A stretch of DNA of 64,000 nucleotides from Thielaviopsis euricoi (GCA_001599615.1 BCHJ01000002.1:1241928-1305927); one strand, 5' to 3'. Positions 22,675-34,264 are shown, counted from the first letter of the stretch. Numbers and translations are program-made. The notes: generated by a model from the sequence alone, not told the origin.

Positions 22675-25600
22675 GGCTATAGAATATAATAAAGAATAAT
22701 GATTAAAAAAAAAGAAAAGAAAAGAGGCTTCTGGCTGGACTTTTGGATCGGGTTGGTTTGGAGAGTTCGTCTGTTTGCTGATGCAGCCAGAACAAAAGCA
22801 AGGTAAAGATGCGGGCAAAGACGATTGGATTATTCGCTGTCGCGAGCGGAAGAGCGGAACGTAAAAGGGAAAAGAAATGTAAAGTTTGACAAGCCAACGC
22901 AGCCGCGAAACAAATAAAACAATGATGTAAAAAAGGAGATGAAGACGGTGAAGATAAGCGGAAGGCGGCAGTAGTTGGTTGAAGGGAATGCGAAGAGAAA
23001 AACAAAAAGAAGAAAAAAAAAGATATATCAAGGTCCAAAGCCCGAAGGATGGTTGTTTGAGCTTTGAAGTCTTTTGAGTGGCCTTTTTTTTTTAATGTAC
23101 TCTTTTGTTTTAGCGGGCTCTCAGGCTTAGTTAGACCAGCTAAGGTACCTTGCGAATTGGATGGGGAGAGGGAAAAAAAATCGAAAATGGCACAGCGACG
23201 CACGGCAATTCAATGCAATTCACGCCAAAGTTGATTGAAAATAGCAAAAAGTAATTGACTGGATGAGGTCAAAAAAGCAAAGAACGAGCCGCCGGAATGT
23301 CACGAATTAACGCGAGGGAGAGAAATAGAGGCCGGAAGCAAGAAAATGAACAGGACGAAAAAGAATTATAATGATGAAAATGACGATATTCAGCTAAAGT
23401 GTGCGTACTTCGTTTCGCAGGGAAAGAAAAAAAAAAGAAAATGGCGGCAGCCAAGAGATTAGTGTGGAAGAAAGAAAGAAAGAAAAAAACAAAAAAAAGG
23501 AATCAGGGAAATTTGCAGACGAGGTCAAGAAAGCGACGGACGAGGGGATGTGAGGCGCAAGTAGGCGATAATATAACATTCAATAAGAATTGTGTATCCC
23601 AACCAGAGGATAATGTTAATGAGTGCTTGGCTTTGGCCTGGCCGACCGTTTAGCTTCTGCAGGCTGTGCTGTGAGCTTGCTTGCCCGGTAAGCTATGGCT
23701 TTTTCTTTTTCTTTTTTTTTTTTTTTGCTTCCTCTTCAGTGAGTGCAGAAATGCCACTTCCGCGCTGTTAAACAATACCACTATATCCCACTTTAAATAT
23801 TTATTGTTCTGCTGCAGGTCAACAGGTCAAAGCAGATGTGAAAAAAAAAAAATTTACAAAAAGAAAAGAAAAAGAAAAATCACCCGGGTCAAAGTCCATG
23901 TCAGTTACGTACGAAGAGGTGAGGCCAGCTTTTTTTTCATTTAAACGAGAAGTGAGAAAANAAAAAAAAAAAAAAAAACGACCACGATACCTGACAAGAA
24001 GCTGTGAGATTCAGATATAGCGAGGCAGGCAGGCCGGCCGGCAATAAAAAAAGAATAAAAGAAATAAGTTGCCAAGCTAAAGATGCCAAAGGGGAGAAGC
24101 GCAGACAACAAAAAAAAAAAAAAAAAAAAAAAAGAGTCACTACGCATTTCCAAGTACAGCCATCTTCGCTTGACTTGGCTTTGCTGCGTGTTTCTATTTT
24201 CATCCAACGCACAAATAGCACTGCAGAGTACTCACACCCACACACGCGCGCACACACATACACGCACACCCACACCCTCATACCAATCCTAAATCCACAT
24301 AGAAACCTTCAAGCTGCGCTGCAAGCTGCCAGCTTGGCTGAGTAGGGACCGGCCGACTTGTTCCTCTTTTGCCTTTTTGTTACCTCTCCAAGTAATGGTT
24401 TGCCTTTTTTTTATGAGCCTTTCTTCTCCCTATTGCTTCTTGGCAGCGGGCGGCTTCTCTTGTTTGCCATTCACGATAGGGTAAGATGCAACAATCGGCT
24501 CGGCTATACTTTGGTGGGGTTATGCCGTGGGTGAGGGTGTGAGTGGCTGAAAGTCGAGTAAAGTGGGATGTGTGTGGATTTTTGTTTTGCTATAGGTAGT
24601 AGTAGTTAGTTGACCTTACGACTTTCTTTTACCTTCTGTTTCGTTCCATGACCTTCTCTTTCGTGATGCGTCATACAATAACTTCTTGCCCAAATAAAGC
24701 TTTTACATGATAGTAGCATTAACAGCGACAGAAACAATAGGTAGGAAAAATTGAGTGCAGTACCGCAACAGCAGCACAGCACACTACTCAATACCGAAAG
24801 TATGCTGTGTCAGGGTATACGCTACTTTCCGTGTCACCCGAAAAGCCTGGTGCGGGGAAGGTATTTGGTACCCGCCGCGCCGCGCCGCTACGAAGCTCCT
24901 ACGCAGGCAGCAGGATCCAAGGTACAATTGATTCGCTCAAGTACCTTTTCTGCTTTTTTTGCTTTCTCACATTAAATGTCACCTTGCATTCAGAGGCATA
25001 TTTCTTTGTATTCCCAGTCTGCAGCATTCTGCTTGGCTGAGCAGGTCGAGAAACATGTAATCAATGCAATATATGTATACTGCACATCACACACCCTCCC
25101 TCTTCTGCTGCTTATATGTCGTAGTTTCTGTCAGGGCATTGGTCTAGACCTTCTGAGATGTCTATCACCTTGTCCTTTTTTACTCTAAAGTACTCCATCC
25201 CAGAAAAAAGCATACTGGCATTTCAACTCCGCTTTTTGTTGGCAGCGTAAGCGGCTATGCTTACATCCGCTCACGCCAAAGTTCCGAGTCTTTTTCCACT
25301 TGAGGCCGAAAACTTGCTGATTTTCTCTCCAGCACAAATGTATTGTTTTTCTTTACATGAGTGCGCAAGATAGTATCCAAGAGTCATGCAGCTACAGGAA
25401 GAGCAAGGCGGACTGGCGATACTGGCATCGGAGTAGGAACAAGACGAGGCTTGCGTGTGCAGGGACAAGATGCTGAGAAAGCTGTCTGCCTTTACTGTAT
25501 CTATCTGTGTTCGCCTCATTTAGCTTCATGGCTTTTGTTTCTTTACTTCTTTCGAGGTAGGCTTCTGTGTTCTGTGGGAAGCTCTGCTGCATATTCTTCC

Positions 25601-27360
25601 GCTTCTGCCGTTGCCAGGCCAGTCCATGCAACCACGAGACGCATGCATATAATTCCAGTTCACTCACCTCACCTAACCTCGATCGATACAGGTATTAGAA
25701 GTGCTGGTAGTACTAGTGATCTGGTGTTAACTCGGGACATGGTAGCAACCGGCCCTTTTTTTTCAATGGGAATGGTGAAAGTGCTGGGTATAAAGCTTTT
25801 GCTCTCTGTCACTAAGGTTACTTGAAAGAGAGAAAAAAAAATGCCTGTATCCATGTTCCATGTTCATAACACAAGCCGGCCGCTCCTTTTGCAGAATAAA
25901 AAGAAATGCCAAGCAGGGCTCCAAAAGCTCGGTCATCCATTCATTCACTCATCCATCCCTTGATAGGTTGACTTGACTCAAACTTGGCTGGCCATCTGAA
26001 CTGGCCCCCGATGATCGCTGTCCACCATCGTGCTTCGCTTCATCTCGCTTCAGCTTTTGCTTTTCTTACAACGCTATGTTCAGTGATTCAATGTTTATGT
26101 CACAAAATAGCTGCTTCGTCCCGAGGAATGAACCGATCTTGTCAATGTCGATATGCGCTCTGAAACACAATGAAAATGAAGAGTGGCCATATTTTGCTAA
26201 CAGTAGTAAATTGTTATATGGACAAGTCAATCCTACCACACCACAACTCATCCCATCCGCCCTTTTCTCAACCCTGCTGATTCACATTGAACTATCAAAT
26301 CTGCCAGTGCTTTACTCTATTCGTCATTTCTCGTTCCTTGTGTTCTCTTTGGGACACTTATTTATTCCTCCCTCCTCTCTCAGCTGGCTCTGGCAAGTCC
26401 CCGTGACCTTAAATTGATCTCACCACACCACCCACACCATCATTTTTGTGTGCCATATCGCCGGGTCGGCAAGGTCTATTTGTAGGCTCGGCCTGCCCTT
26501 AGCCGCGTTTGGCTGCTATATCCTTATTATTCCCTCTCCCAGGTCTTTTCTCTTTCTCCGTCTCTTTTTGTCTTGGCTGCCAACAAATGCTTACTTGATC
26601 GCTGGTATTTCGGGGTTCGTGAAATGTTCACCGATCCGACCACCACTATGAAAATTCCGGGCCTGACCGATAGATATTTAACCTTTTTTGTTCTCATCTT
26701 TCCTGCTGCCAAAACCAGCTTTGGGCTAGGAATAATCAGCACATGATGCCCCCACGTCGATCTACAGCTTCTTTAAAAGTGACGCTACTACTTCTACCAA
26801 ACGGTATTTTTCAGAGGTCCCTGGCAGCAAACGTGATTGACAAGACAAACAAGTCGAATATTATAGTAGTAATACTTGGATATATATATTTTTTTTCTTT
26901 TACTCGTTTTTTTTCAGGAAATAATACCCGCAGTGTAGAATATTAGAGAAAAAAAAAAAAAAAAAAAAGAAAGCCCCCAGACATATTATTTAGTCTATAG
27001 ATACATAATGGTACATGTTATACAAAAGTGTTTGTCGTACAAAGCCGCAGCAGGTCCTATCCAGGATTCGTCGAGGTTCTGCGGCTGCTACGCCAGTTGA
27101 AAAAAGAGAAAAAAAAAAGGTTTATCGCAATGGAAAACACTGAACTGTTCGCCTATTCATTCTCCGCTCAACGACACAGGGTTTGGTTTGGTTTGGCTTG
27201 ACTTGGCTTGGCTGGCTTGGCGATTCAATGTTGCTGGCGTACTGTGATGCGATGCAGTGTATTGCCGTGCGATGCGTGTACTGTGTTTCCCTGTGTCATG
27301 TCGCGTCATCTTGTCTCGTCTTGTGTCTGGTCGAGTCGGGTTGGGTCGTGTGAGGCCACC
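22675..27360. other. 4.7-kb gene-free region rich in homopolymer tracts
   Basis: The first ~800 bp are the presumed promoter/leader of the minus-strand hypothetical gene (C/T-rich when read on the minus strand). The rest carries A/T tracts (23712-23726, 23962-23978, 24109-24134, 26949-26968), one ambiguous base (n at 23961) and a CA/CG-rich alternating run at about 24236-24275. A TTGG-type repeat lies at 27181-27222. No coding region is supported. Confidence 0.5.
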
Positions 27361-27383
27361 TCACGTCACGTCACGTCACGTCA
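27361..27383. repeat. Four tandem TCACG units (CRE-like half-sites)
   Basis: Units at 27361-27365, 27366-27370, 27371-27375 and 27376-27380 are followed by TCAG. Each junction creates ACGTCA/CGTCAC, the half-site of ATF/CREB-type bZIP factors. It lies about 170 bp beyond the uL11m stop codon, so it is downstream of that gene. A regulatory role is only inferred. Confidence 0.5.
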
Positions 27384-27554
27384 GACCAAGTGTGTGCGCT
27401 AAGTACCGCTTCAGCTGACCGCCATCTACCTATACATCGCGGTAGCCCATGCCAAGTCTTCTGACAACCCAGTAAAGGTCGAGGGAGCCCCAGCGCCGTA
27501 GCCTCACACCCACACTCACACCCGCACTCGCATTCGCTCACAGCGGCGACACTC

Positions 27555-28104
27555 TTAGGCGACGACGTCAATGCCAATCGACTTGGCCTGGTAGATAATG
27601 GCACGGCACATGCCCTCCAACGACAGTCCAGACAGCCGCGGCTCGGCCTGCTTGATCTTGGCAATCTCGTAGATGTGCTTGAGACTGACGGTGCCAATGG
27701 TCTCGGTGCCAGGCTTGCCCGCACCGCGTCTGCGGCCCTTGCGAATCGGCGCCTCGGCGGCGTTGAGCAGCAACCACGACGTCTGCGGCGTGCGGATCTC
27801 GAAGAAGAAGCTGCGGTCGGGACGGACAGTGACACGGCACGGCGTGGGAGTTCCCGGCATGATGTGAGCCGTTCTGGCGTTGAACTCCTATACAAAAACA
27901 AGCAATCCACTGTTAGATAGAGTACACATGACGGCACTGCGCTGTGGTGTGCGGTGCTCGGCGTTCGGGACAGAAACTCACCTTGCAAAAGTCCATCGAC
28001 TTAACACCCTTGGAACCCAGGGCGGGACCAATGGGCGGGCTGGGCGTGGCCTTGCCAGCGCCGACAATGAGCTTGATAATCTGGTTGGCGGGGGGCTTCG
28101 ACAT
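27555..28104 (-). CDS. Mitochondrial large-subunit ribosomal protein uL11m
   Basis: Exons on the minus strand are 28104-27982 and 27887-27555, joined by a phase-0 GTGAGT..TAG intron of 94 nt. The product is 151 aa, normal for the family. The N-terminal domain shows the hallmark PPIGPALGSKGVKSMDFCK (residues ~23-41) and, after the intron, E-F-N-A-R-T. The C-terminal RNA-binding domain includes KPGTETIGTVSLKHIYEIAK and GLSLEGMCRAI. It binds the GTPase-associated centre of the mitochondrial large rRNA. The absence of cytosolic-type uL11 features and the bacterial-like sequence favour the mitochondrial form. It is divergent from KRR1, with 454 bp between the two start codons. Confidence 0.93.
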
Positions 28105-28558
28105 GGCGGGCGATTTGGCGGTTAATAGCTGGCTCTCAAACGCCGTATATCAAGGCCATTGATCATAAGCTTGTGAGGCCATCATGAGAAATTTGGAGCC
28201 GAAAAATGCTTAGTCATCCATACCCCCTGTCAGTTGCTTGTCCACCCATGTATATTTTCATGTCTGGTGTGCTCACCGCCTTCTGTTTTCTATGGTAGGC
28301 GATAACTTTTTTTTTTTCTACCAAGGCTAAACTTTTTTTCTGCCGGTTGAGAATTTGAATTTCAGCCTGCCTGGTTTTATTTTCCTTCAAGACGACGACT
28401 CAGTAACATCGATCGTTCTTCGTTGACGTTTGTTTTATTTATTTGTTTATTTTATTATAATTCTCAGCATTCCGAAACCGACTGCCGATTCTCGATACGT
28501 CCATCGATAACAAAAATAATAAAACCCCCGCCCCGACGCCGACTGACAAATATCCAAA
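28105..28558. promoter_or_regulatory. Shared divergent promoter of uL11m and KRR1
   Basis: This 454-bp spacer lies between two outward-pointing start codons. It holds two similar T-tracts, each following a GCGATAAC/GGCTAAAC-like motif (about 28300-28342), and an AT-rich leader before KRR1. Both flanking genes serve ribosome production, so a shared control is plausible but not shown. Confidence 0.5.
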
Positions 28559-29530
28559 ATGCCTTCGACGCACAAGACGGAGAAGCCGTGGGATACGGAA
28601 GACATTGACAAGTGGAAGGTCGATGTCTTCACTCCCGCCGATAACAAGGGCGGCACTTTCACCGAAGAGTCGTCCTTCATGACCCTGTTCCCCAAGTACC
28701 GCGAAGTGTACCTGCGCGAGGCGTGGCCGCTTGTGACCAAGTCTCTGGAAAAGTTTGGCATTGCCTGCACGCTGGACCTGGTGGAGGGTTCGATGACTGT
28801 CAAGACCACGCGCAAGACGTACGACCCGGCGTCGGTGCTGAACGCCCGTGACCTGATTCGTCTGCTGGCGCGTAGCGTGCCGGCTCCGCAGGCCGTCAAG
28901 ATCCTCGAAGACGGCGTGGCGTGCGACATTATCAAGATCCGCAGCCTGGTGCGCAACAAGGACAAGTTTGTCAAGCGGCGGCAGCGTATCCTGGGCCCCA
29001 ACGGCTCGACGCTCAAGGCGCTGGAGCTTCTGACTGAGACGTACTTGTTGGTCCACGGTAACACGGTATCGGCCATGGGCCCGTACAAGGGCCTCAAGGA
29101 GGTGCGCCGTGTGATTGAGGACTGCATGAACAACGTGCACCCCATCTACCACATCAAGGCGCTCATGGTCAAGCGCGAGCTGGCCAAGGACCCGACGCTG
29201 GCCACTGAGAGCTGGGACCGGTTCCTGCCCAAGTTTGGCAAGAAGAACACGAGCAAGCGTCGCGTGCCGCACAAGGTTACCGACAAGAGCAAGAAGGTGT
29301 ACACGCCGTTCCCGCCCGCGCCGGAAAAGAGCAAGGTCGACAAGGAAATCGAGACAGGAGAGTACTTCCTTGGCAAGGAGGCCAAGGAGCGTGCCGCGCG
29401 GCACGAGCGCATGGAGAAGCAAAAGGTCAAGAAGGAGGAGAAGCAGCGCGAGCGCGAAAAGGACTTTGTGCCGCCCGAGGAGCCCGAGCTCAAGAAGAAG
29501 AAGCGGAAACGGACCGAGGAGGCCAGCTAA
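28559..29530 (+). CDS. KRR1: KRR1 small-subunit processome component
   Basis: A single exon encodes 323 aa. The opening K-W-D/E-type region, the block MTVKTTRKTYDP (about 78-89) and the KH-type segment RRQRILGPNGSTLKALELLT (about 140-160) are diagnostic of KRR1/Mis3. A conserved AMGPYKGLKEVRRV follows, and the C-terminal third is Lys/Glu-rich, ending in KKKKRKRTEE, a nucleolar-type basic tail. The protein acts in the nucleolus in early 40S subunit maturation and 18S rRNA processing. The start is supported by an upstream AT-rich leader and by full-length match to the family. Codon use is strongly GC3-rich, as expected for a highly expressed gene. Confidence 0.96.
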   Translation: MPSTHKTEKPWDTEDIDKWKVDVFTPADNKGGTFTEESSFMTLFPKYREVYLREAWPLVTKSLEKFGIACTLDLVEGSMTVKTTRKTYDPASVLNARDLIRLLARSVPAPQAVKILEDGVACDIIKIRSLVRNKDKFVKRRQRILGPNGSTLKALELLTETYLLVHGNTVSAMGPYKGLKEVRRVIEDCMNNVHPIYHIKALMVKRELAKDPTLATESWDRFLPKFGKKNTSKRRVPHKVTDKSKKVYTPFPPAPEKSKVDKEIETGEYFLGKEAKERAARHERMEKQKVKKEEKQREREKDFVPPEEPELKKKKRKRTEEAS

Positions 29531-29958
29531 AGGGGCAGCTGATACCATTTTGTTCTTTTTTTTATTATTCTTTTCTTTTCTTTTTTCGTTTCTTTCCTTT
29601 TCTCTTTCATGTATTTGTTCTGCCTGTTTTTTTAAACATTTTGTTGCTACTTTGCCTTGCATCATTGCTCGTGGCCAGGGCCAGAGACTGTTTTATCCTG
29701 TCCATTTCTTCCGTTATGGTCTTTGATACTTCCCCTCTTCCTTTGGCTGGCCACTCTATCTCCGTTTTCATCTTGGGCCTCTTTGTGTTGTCTGGCGTTG
29801 GGACTTGGAAAAAGAAAAACATACACAAACAAGCAAAAGCAAAAATGCCATTTTTTTGGCTTCTTACTATATTCAATTTACTCATGTCGATTATGTCCAT
29901 CATTACACACAGTCTGCCTTTAGGACTTCATACATTCATGTCCCCTCATTCATCTTGT
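29531..29958. other. Convergent spacer between KRR1 and the MDR oxidoreductase
   Basis: This 428-bp stretch starts with a T-rich run immediately after the KRR1 stop, consistent with a 3' UTR. No gene is seen. Confidence 0.6.
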
Positions 29959-31166
29959 TCATAGCCGTACCGAGGGCTCTTCAGGCGTGTCAGTCTCAAT
30001 CACCAACTTGCCAAACTGGATGCCATCGTTCATGTCTTGGAACAGTCCGTCGATTTCCTGTATATTTTCCAGGCCTTTGACGACTCTGCTGATGACTGGC
30101 GTGATCTTTTTGTCTCTGATAAACTGCATCATATCGGCAAATTCCTTTCTGGAGCCCATGGTTGAGCCCTTGAGGTCAATATTCTTTAGCACCGCCTGCA
30201 TCAGCCAGTCCATCTTGGGCGCCTGCGTCATGCCATAGCACACAATCACGCCTCCGGCCTTCATCAGCTTCACGCCAGCGCCGACAATATTGCCGCCGGC
30301 CCCGTCAATGATGGCATCAATATACGGTCGGTCCTCGGGCAAAAGATTCTGCAAGTCCGCCACCCACGACGCGCTCTTGTAGCTCACACCGCCCGCAGCG
30401 CCCATTTTCTTGGCCTTTTCAAGCTTTTCAGAGCTGCTCGATGTCACGTACACACGACACCCGAGCGCCACTCCAAACTGCAGTGCCGCCAGGGCGACGC
30501 CGCCGCCAATTCCCGTGACGAGGATATTCCGACCAGCCTGTGCGTTGCCGCTCTTGGTTACCAGCGCCCTCCACGCCGTCAGCCCAACGACTGGAATCCC
30601 CGCACACTCTGGCGCCGACAGATGCTCAGGCGCAAGCTCTACATCAGCCGCGTCGACTACGACAAAGTCTGCTGCTGTGCCGAGTGGCGTGAGTTTGGAC
30701 GCGCCAATCACGGCAAACTTGCTTGCGTCCTCGGGCCCGTCTAGACTCGATGTCCAGTTGACAGACGGCGCGAGGATCACACGCTTGCCGACGAGAGAGG
30801 CGGCATTTTCGCATTCAGACCCGACCTCAGTCACGGTGCCACATCCATCGGACAGGAGAGGCGTGGTGAAGGATATAGCAGGGTACAAGTGCTTGCGGAT
30901 AAATAGATCACGGTGGTTCAAAGCAACGGCGAGCATGTGCACGACGACCTGGCCAGGACCAGGCTTGGGTGGGTCGACATGGGTGCACTTGAGACTATAT
31001 TAGGGTTAGTCATGTGGACTTTCAAGAGGTGGCGACGAGTGACTTGCGGATAATACACCTGGCCGGGCTTTCCATCAACCTTTTCAATGGTGAGCACACG
31101 AAAAGCCATTTTGCGCGGCCGGCGTTGGGGGATGATGAGAGCAGGAGTTCCGACGACAGTGCTCAT
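29959..31166 (-). CDS. MDR-superfamily NADP-dependent oxidoreductase (quinone reductase-like, YogA type)
   Basis: Exons on the minus strand are 31166-31048 and 30994-29959, joined by a 53-nt GC-AG intron: donor GCAAGT, branch point GACTAAC, acceptor TAG. This gives V-Y-Y-P-L-K-C-T-H and 384 aa. A second possible start is the Met of M-A-F-R-V at residue 20; the extra N-terminus could be a targeting sequence. The GroES-like half has NHRDLF and a PLLSDGCG substrate-side motif. The Rossmann half shows the GIGGGVA nucleotide-binding loop (about 201-207) and VYVTSSSSEKLEKAKKMGA. Structural zinc cysteines are not seen, so a zinc-independent member is likely. The substrate cannot be assigned. Confidence 0.9.
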
Positions 31167-31554
31167 GGCGAGCTTTGATGAGTAGTAATATATTAAGAGG
31201 AGGCCTGATTATAAATGCTATATAACAGATGTTGAGATGTGATAAAGTCCCCCGCAGTTGATGTGTAAGACAAAATTGGAGAAGTAGTGTAGTTTTGGAG
31301 TAAACAAGTTCTGTATCACGTCGGCGACACATGCAGCTCTTCATCGGTAAATGTCGTGTATTCGGTGTGCATGTGTGCATGTGTGCATGTGTACTGGTAC
31401 TTTTGGTCTCGGTCTGGCCCCGCATTTAGTGCTGCGAAATACGATCTTGAAGTTGTCACTCAAAAACACAAAAGTTACGCCTGTAAATACAGCCAGAAAC
31501 TTATCGTTCTACAATAAACACAATCGCACAGCACACCACAAGCATTCACCCACC
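31167..31554. promoter_or_regulatory. Divergent promoter between the MDR oxidoreductase and ASK1
   Basis: A 388-bp spacer between two outward-pointing ATGs. It contains three perfect GTGTGCAT units (31365-31388). No function is assigned to the repeat. Confidence 0.5.
31365..31388. repeat. Three tandem GTGTGCAT octamers
   Basis: Units at 31365-31372, 31373-31380 and 31381-31388 are identical and are followed by GTGTAC. They lie in the spacer between MDR and ASK1. Confidence 0.85.
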
Positions 31555-33219
31555 ATGGCGCATCCAAATCTTGCCAGTCGGTCATTAACGATGACTGAAG
31601 AGTTGGAAAAGATTGAACAGTCCATCACGCTGACGCTCCAAGGTGTGTTTTTAACAGCGCTCTACTTACGTTACTCGCTGCTGCTAACTGCCCGCTAGAG
31701 ATTGACTCCAACTTCAGCAAGGCGCATCGTATTGTTACTAACAGTATTCTGCCCATTGTTGAGCAGTATGGCGAGCACTCGAAAGCGGTGTGGGAGGCGT
31801 CCATGGTGCGTCTTGCAGTCAACCACTGCCTACTTACTTGGTGACGCGTCGTGATGCTAACCGGTGTGATGCGGTGTGTAGTTTTGGAAGCAATTCTTTG
31901 AGGCCTCGGCCAATGTTTCTCTCTCGGGCTACGATGACAACGAAGAAAAGAACGCCGCCGAAGCGAATCAGACAATGGACGACGAAAGCTCGGCAATGCG
32001 CGACGCGGTCGACGTGAGCGCCGTCCATAGCGAGGACCACGGCCTCCACGATCCCGACCACGACGAAGATGCCACTATGACATATGACGATCACGACCAA
32101 CAGCAGCAGCAGCGCGCAAAGGGCAATGCCTATGCCGAAGAATCCATGCTCGACGACCCCGACGGCGAAGTCTCGGGCAGCACGCCGCGTGTCCCAACGA
32201 CGCAAATGGTTAAGACCCAGTTTGCCGACTACGAATCGCCGTACGGCGCGCGCACCGGCGACGAGGCCACGCAGCTGCTCAGCGACGCTGTCAATAGCCA
32301 CGACGACGTGCCGCCTTCAGCGCGACGCGGCGCCGCCATTGTCGATGAAGACGACACCAGTCTTCTCTTTCGCGAAAAGACAGCTCGTCTGCCCGACTAC
32401 TCGTACTCATTTACGCCTGACAAGGCTGCTGCTTCTTCTTCTTCTGCGCATCCTGCTGCTTCTACCATGGAACCAGGCTCGACTACTAAAGACAAGGCCA
32501 AGGGTGGTCCCATGCGCCACCATGTGCTTAAAAAGACTTTTAAGCTGCCGACAACGCCCCATCGCTTTGTGGCGCGCATGCAGTCGCCAATCAAGGTGAC
32601 AGCCACGCCTGCATCGACGAGAAGGGCAGTGCCGGCGCGCGCACGTGCAGCGGCTCAGGCGCAGGCGCCACGAAAACCATGGGAGGATTCGCCGGGGTCG
32701 TCGCCAGAAATGCTGGTGCCTCATCTGCGCAGCGAGGCGTTCATGTCGCCGATGCGCACCAGCAATATTCGGCAGAAACTCGAGGCAGTGCCGGCTGCAG
32801 GCCCGCGGACGCCCGGCGTGAGTATCATGACGCCACGGCCCGGTCGGTTTGCTGCCGGTGCTGCTGCGGGTAGACAGGGCGGTGGTGCGGCAGTGGCGTC
32901 GGTGTCAGCGTCGAATGCGCGGGACCTGTTTACAGTGGATAAGTCGGACGCGACACAGACTCAAACTCAGACTCAGCATAAGCATAAGAGCAAGTACGAG
33001 ATTGACTGGTCTAGCGACAGCGATGATGCGCTGGGAGTCAGTCCGCCCAAGACGATCCAGTTTGCGCTGGTGCCGGCAAAGCTGGTACAGACACCGGCCA
33101 GGGAGGCGAGTAAGCGCATAGTGGACGATATTCTGGCGACGGCAGGGGCAGACAAGGGACCGGATCACAGTCCGACGATGCACAAGATGAATGAAGATTT
33201 ATTGGAGGATACATTTTAA
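31555..33219 (+). CDS. ASK1: DASH/Dam1 complex subunit Ask1
   Basis: Exons 31555-31642, 31699-31805 and 31882-33219 encode 510 aa. The introns are GTGTGT..TAG (56 nt, CTAAC branch point) and GTGCGT..TAG (76 nt). The N-terminal ~85 residues match the Ask1 signature: MTEELEKIEQSITLTLQ, EIDSNFSKAHRIV, SILPIVEQYGEHSKAVWEAS, FWKQFFEASANVSLSGY. The remainder is long, acidic and disordered, with Ser/Thr-Pro sites (TPGVS, SPPK) expected for cell-cycle phosphorylation. It also has a TQTQTQTQ/HKHK stretch. The protein couples kinetochores to microtubules. Ask1 outside the N-terminus is poorly conserved, and the large size is normal for filamentous fungi. Confidence 0.95.
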
Positions 33220-34024
33220 GGGTCAGAATGAAGCTAAGATTTTCTTGGGGGATGGAGGGCTTAGGGGCTCAGTGGCTTAGGATAGGCTTGTTTTATGATT
33301 GGTTACATGTAACATGGTGATGATAGAAGAGAAGAGCACAGTAAGTAACTACGGAAGTTGACATGATATCCCTTGGATTCTTCTTTTTATAATATAATAG
33401 CAAAAGTATTATTAATTTAATATGAGGTATAAAACTAGGAGTGATAATATGATATAAAAGTTCGCCCGGAAAGGCCCAATAGCAAGGCAGGCTGGCCTGA
33501 AATCCCTAATCTGATATTCTGGTAGAGGAAGCGATAATCCCATTGAAAAGCAGTAAAACCAAGTGAAGAAACAAGAAACAAAGAAAGAAGCATTCTATAA
33601 GGAAAAGTTGGATAATAGGAAAAGAGAAAAAGAGTAACTTTTGGGTTGTTGGAGGTCGTAAGTCATTCGATTTTTTTGGTGATTTTGGGTGTAGATAATA
33701 ATAGCGAGGAAATCAGAAAGAAACAAAAGAAAAAAAGAAAAGAAGAACGAGGGGTATGAGCGAAGCCAGAATCAAAAACAAAAGAATAAGAATAATAAAG
33801 GCTGTATCAAGGCCTGGGCCGGGGAGAATCAGACGATTTGTTTATGAACAGAGGAAAGAAAAAGAAGAAAACAAGAAAAGAGAAAAAGAGCGATCAAGCT
33901 CGCCGTCCAGACAAGTCATAGAGTCTGGACGGCTGGGCCAGAAGGCCCATGCTAAGCAGGGCGAAGCATTAAAAAAGAGCGAGATGAAGAACAAGAAGAG
34001 GAGCACCGCATTATATCAGAAGAT
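33220..34024. other. Intergenic spacer 3' of ASK1
   Basis: 805 bp with purine-rich + strand runs (33690-33760 and 33850-33895). No gene is supported. A near-palindrome around 33905-33930 (GTCCAGAC..GTCTGGAC) could form a hairpin. Confidence 0.5.
33905..33932. repeat. Short inverted repeat
   Basis: GTCCAGAC at about 33906-33913 is repeated inverted as GTCTGGAC at about 33924-33931, with a ~10-nt loop. It lies about 95 bp from the 3' end of the small Ser-rich gene on the minus strand, where it could be a 3' UTR hairpin. Confidence 0.6.
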
Positions 34025-34264
34025 TTAGTGGCGGTGGCTCGAGAAGCTCTTGCGGAACTTGTTCTTGAGAGCATCGAAGGCGCCCGAGGACGAGGAGCGG
34101 ACGGAGCCGTGCTCGCTGTCGACTGAGTTCTTGCGCGAGTGAGCCGGCGACGAGCGGGCAGACGAAGAGGTTTCAGGGAATTTGTACATGAGGCTCTCGA
34201 TGACAGGGCTGGTGTGGCGGCTGTCCATGATGCGAGGCATACCCATAGGACCGTAGGCGGACAT
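34025..34264 (-). CDS. Small Ser-rich hypothetical protein (79 aa)
   Basis: A single-exon frame on the minus strand. The protein starts M-S-A-Y-G-P-M-G-M-P-R and carries a segment HTSPVIESLMYKFPE that looks structured. A Ser-rich stretch follows with the basophilic-kinase or 14-3-3-like motif SRKNSVDS (residues ~43-50), and it ends in KNKFRKSFSSHRH. There is no signal peptide or membrane segment. Coding bias is high in GC3, unlike the flanking AT-rich DNA, which supports a real gene. No family is recognised. Confidence 0.65.
   Translation of the reverse strand: MSAYGPMGMPRIMDSRHTSPVIESLMYKFPETSSSARSSPAHSRKNSVDSEHGSVRSSSSGAFDALKNKFRKSFSSHRH

Noticed and set aside
28439..29665. 408-aa open frame on the minus strand
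   Set aside because: It is the antisense shadow of KRR1; the plus-strand protein is a clear family match and the minus frame has Leu/Arg-rich antisense composition.
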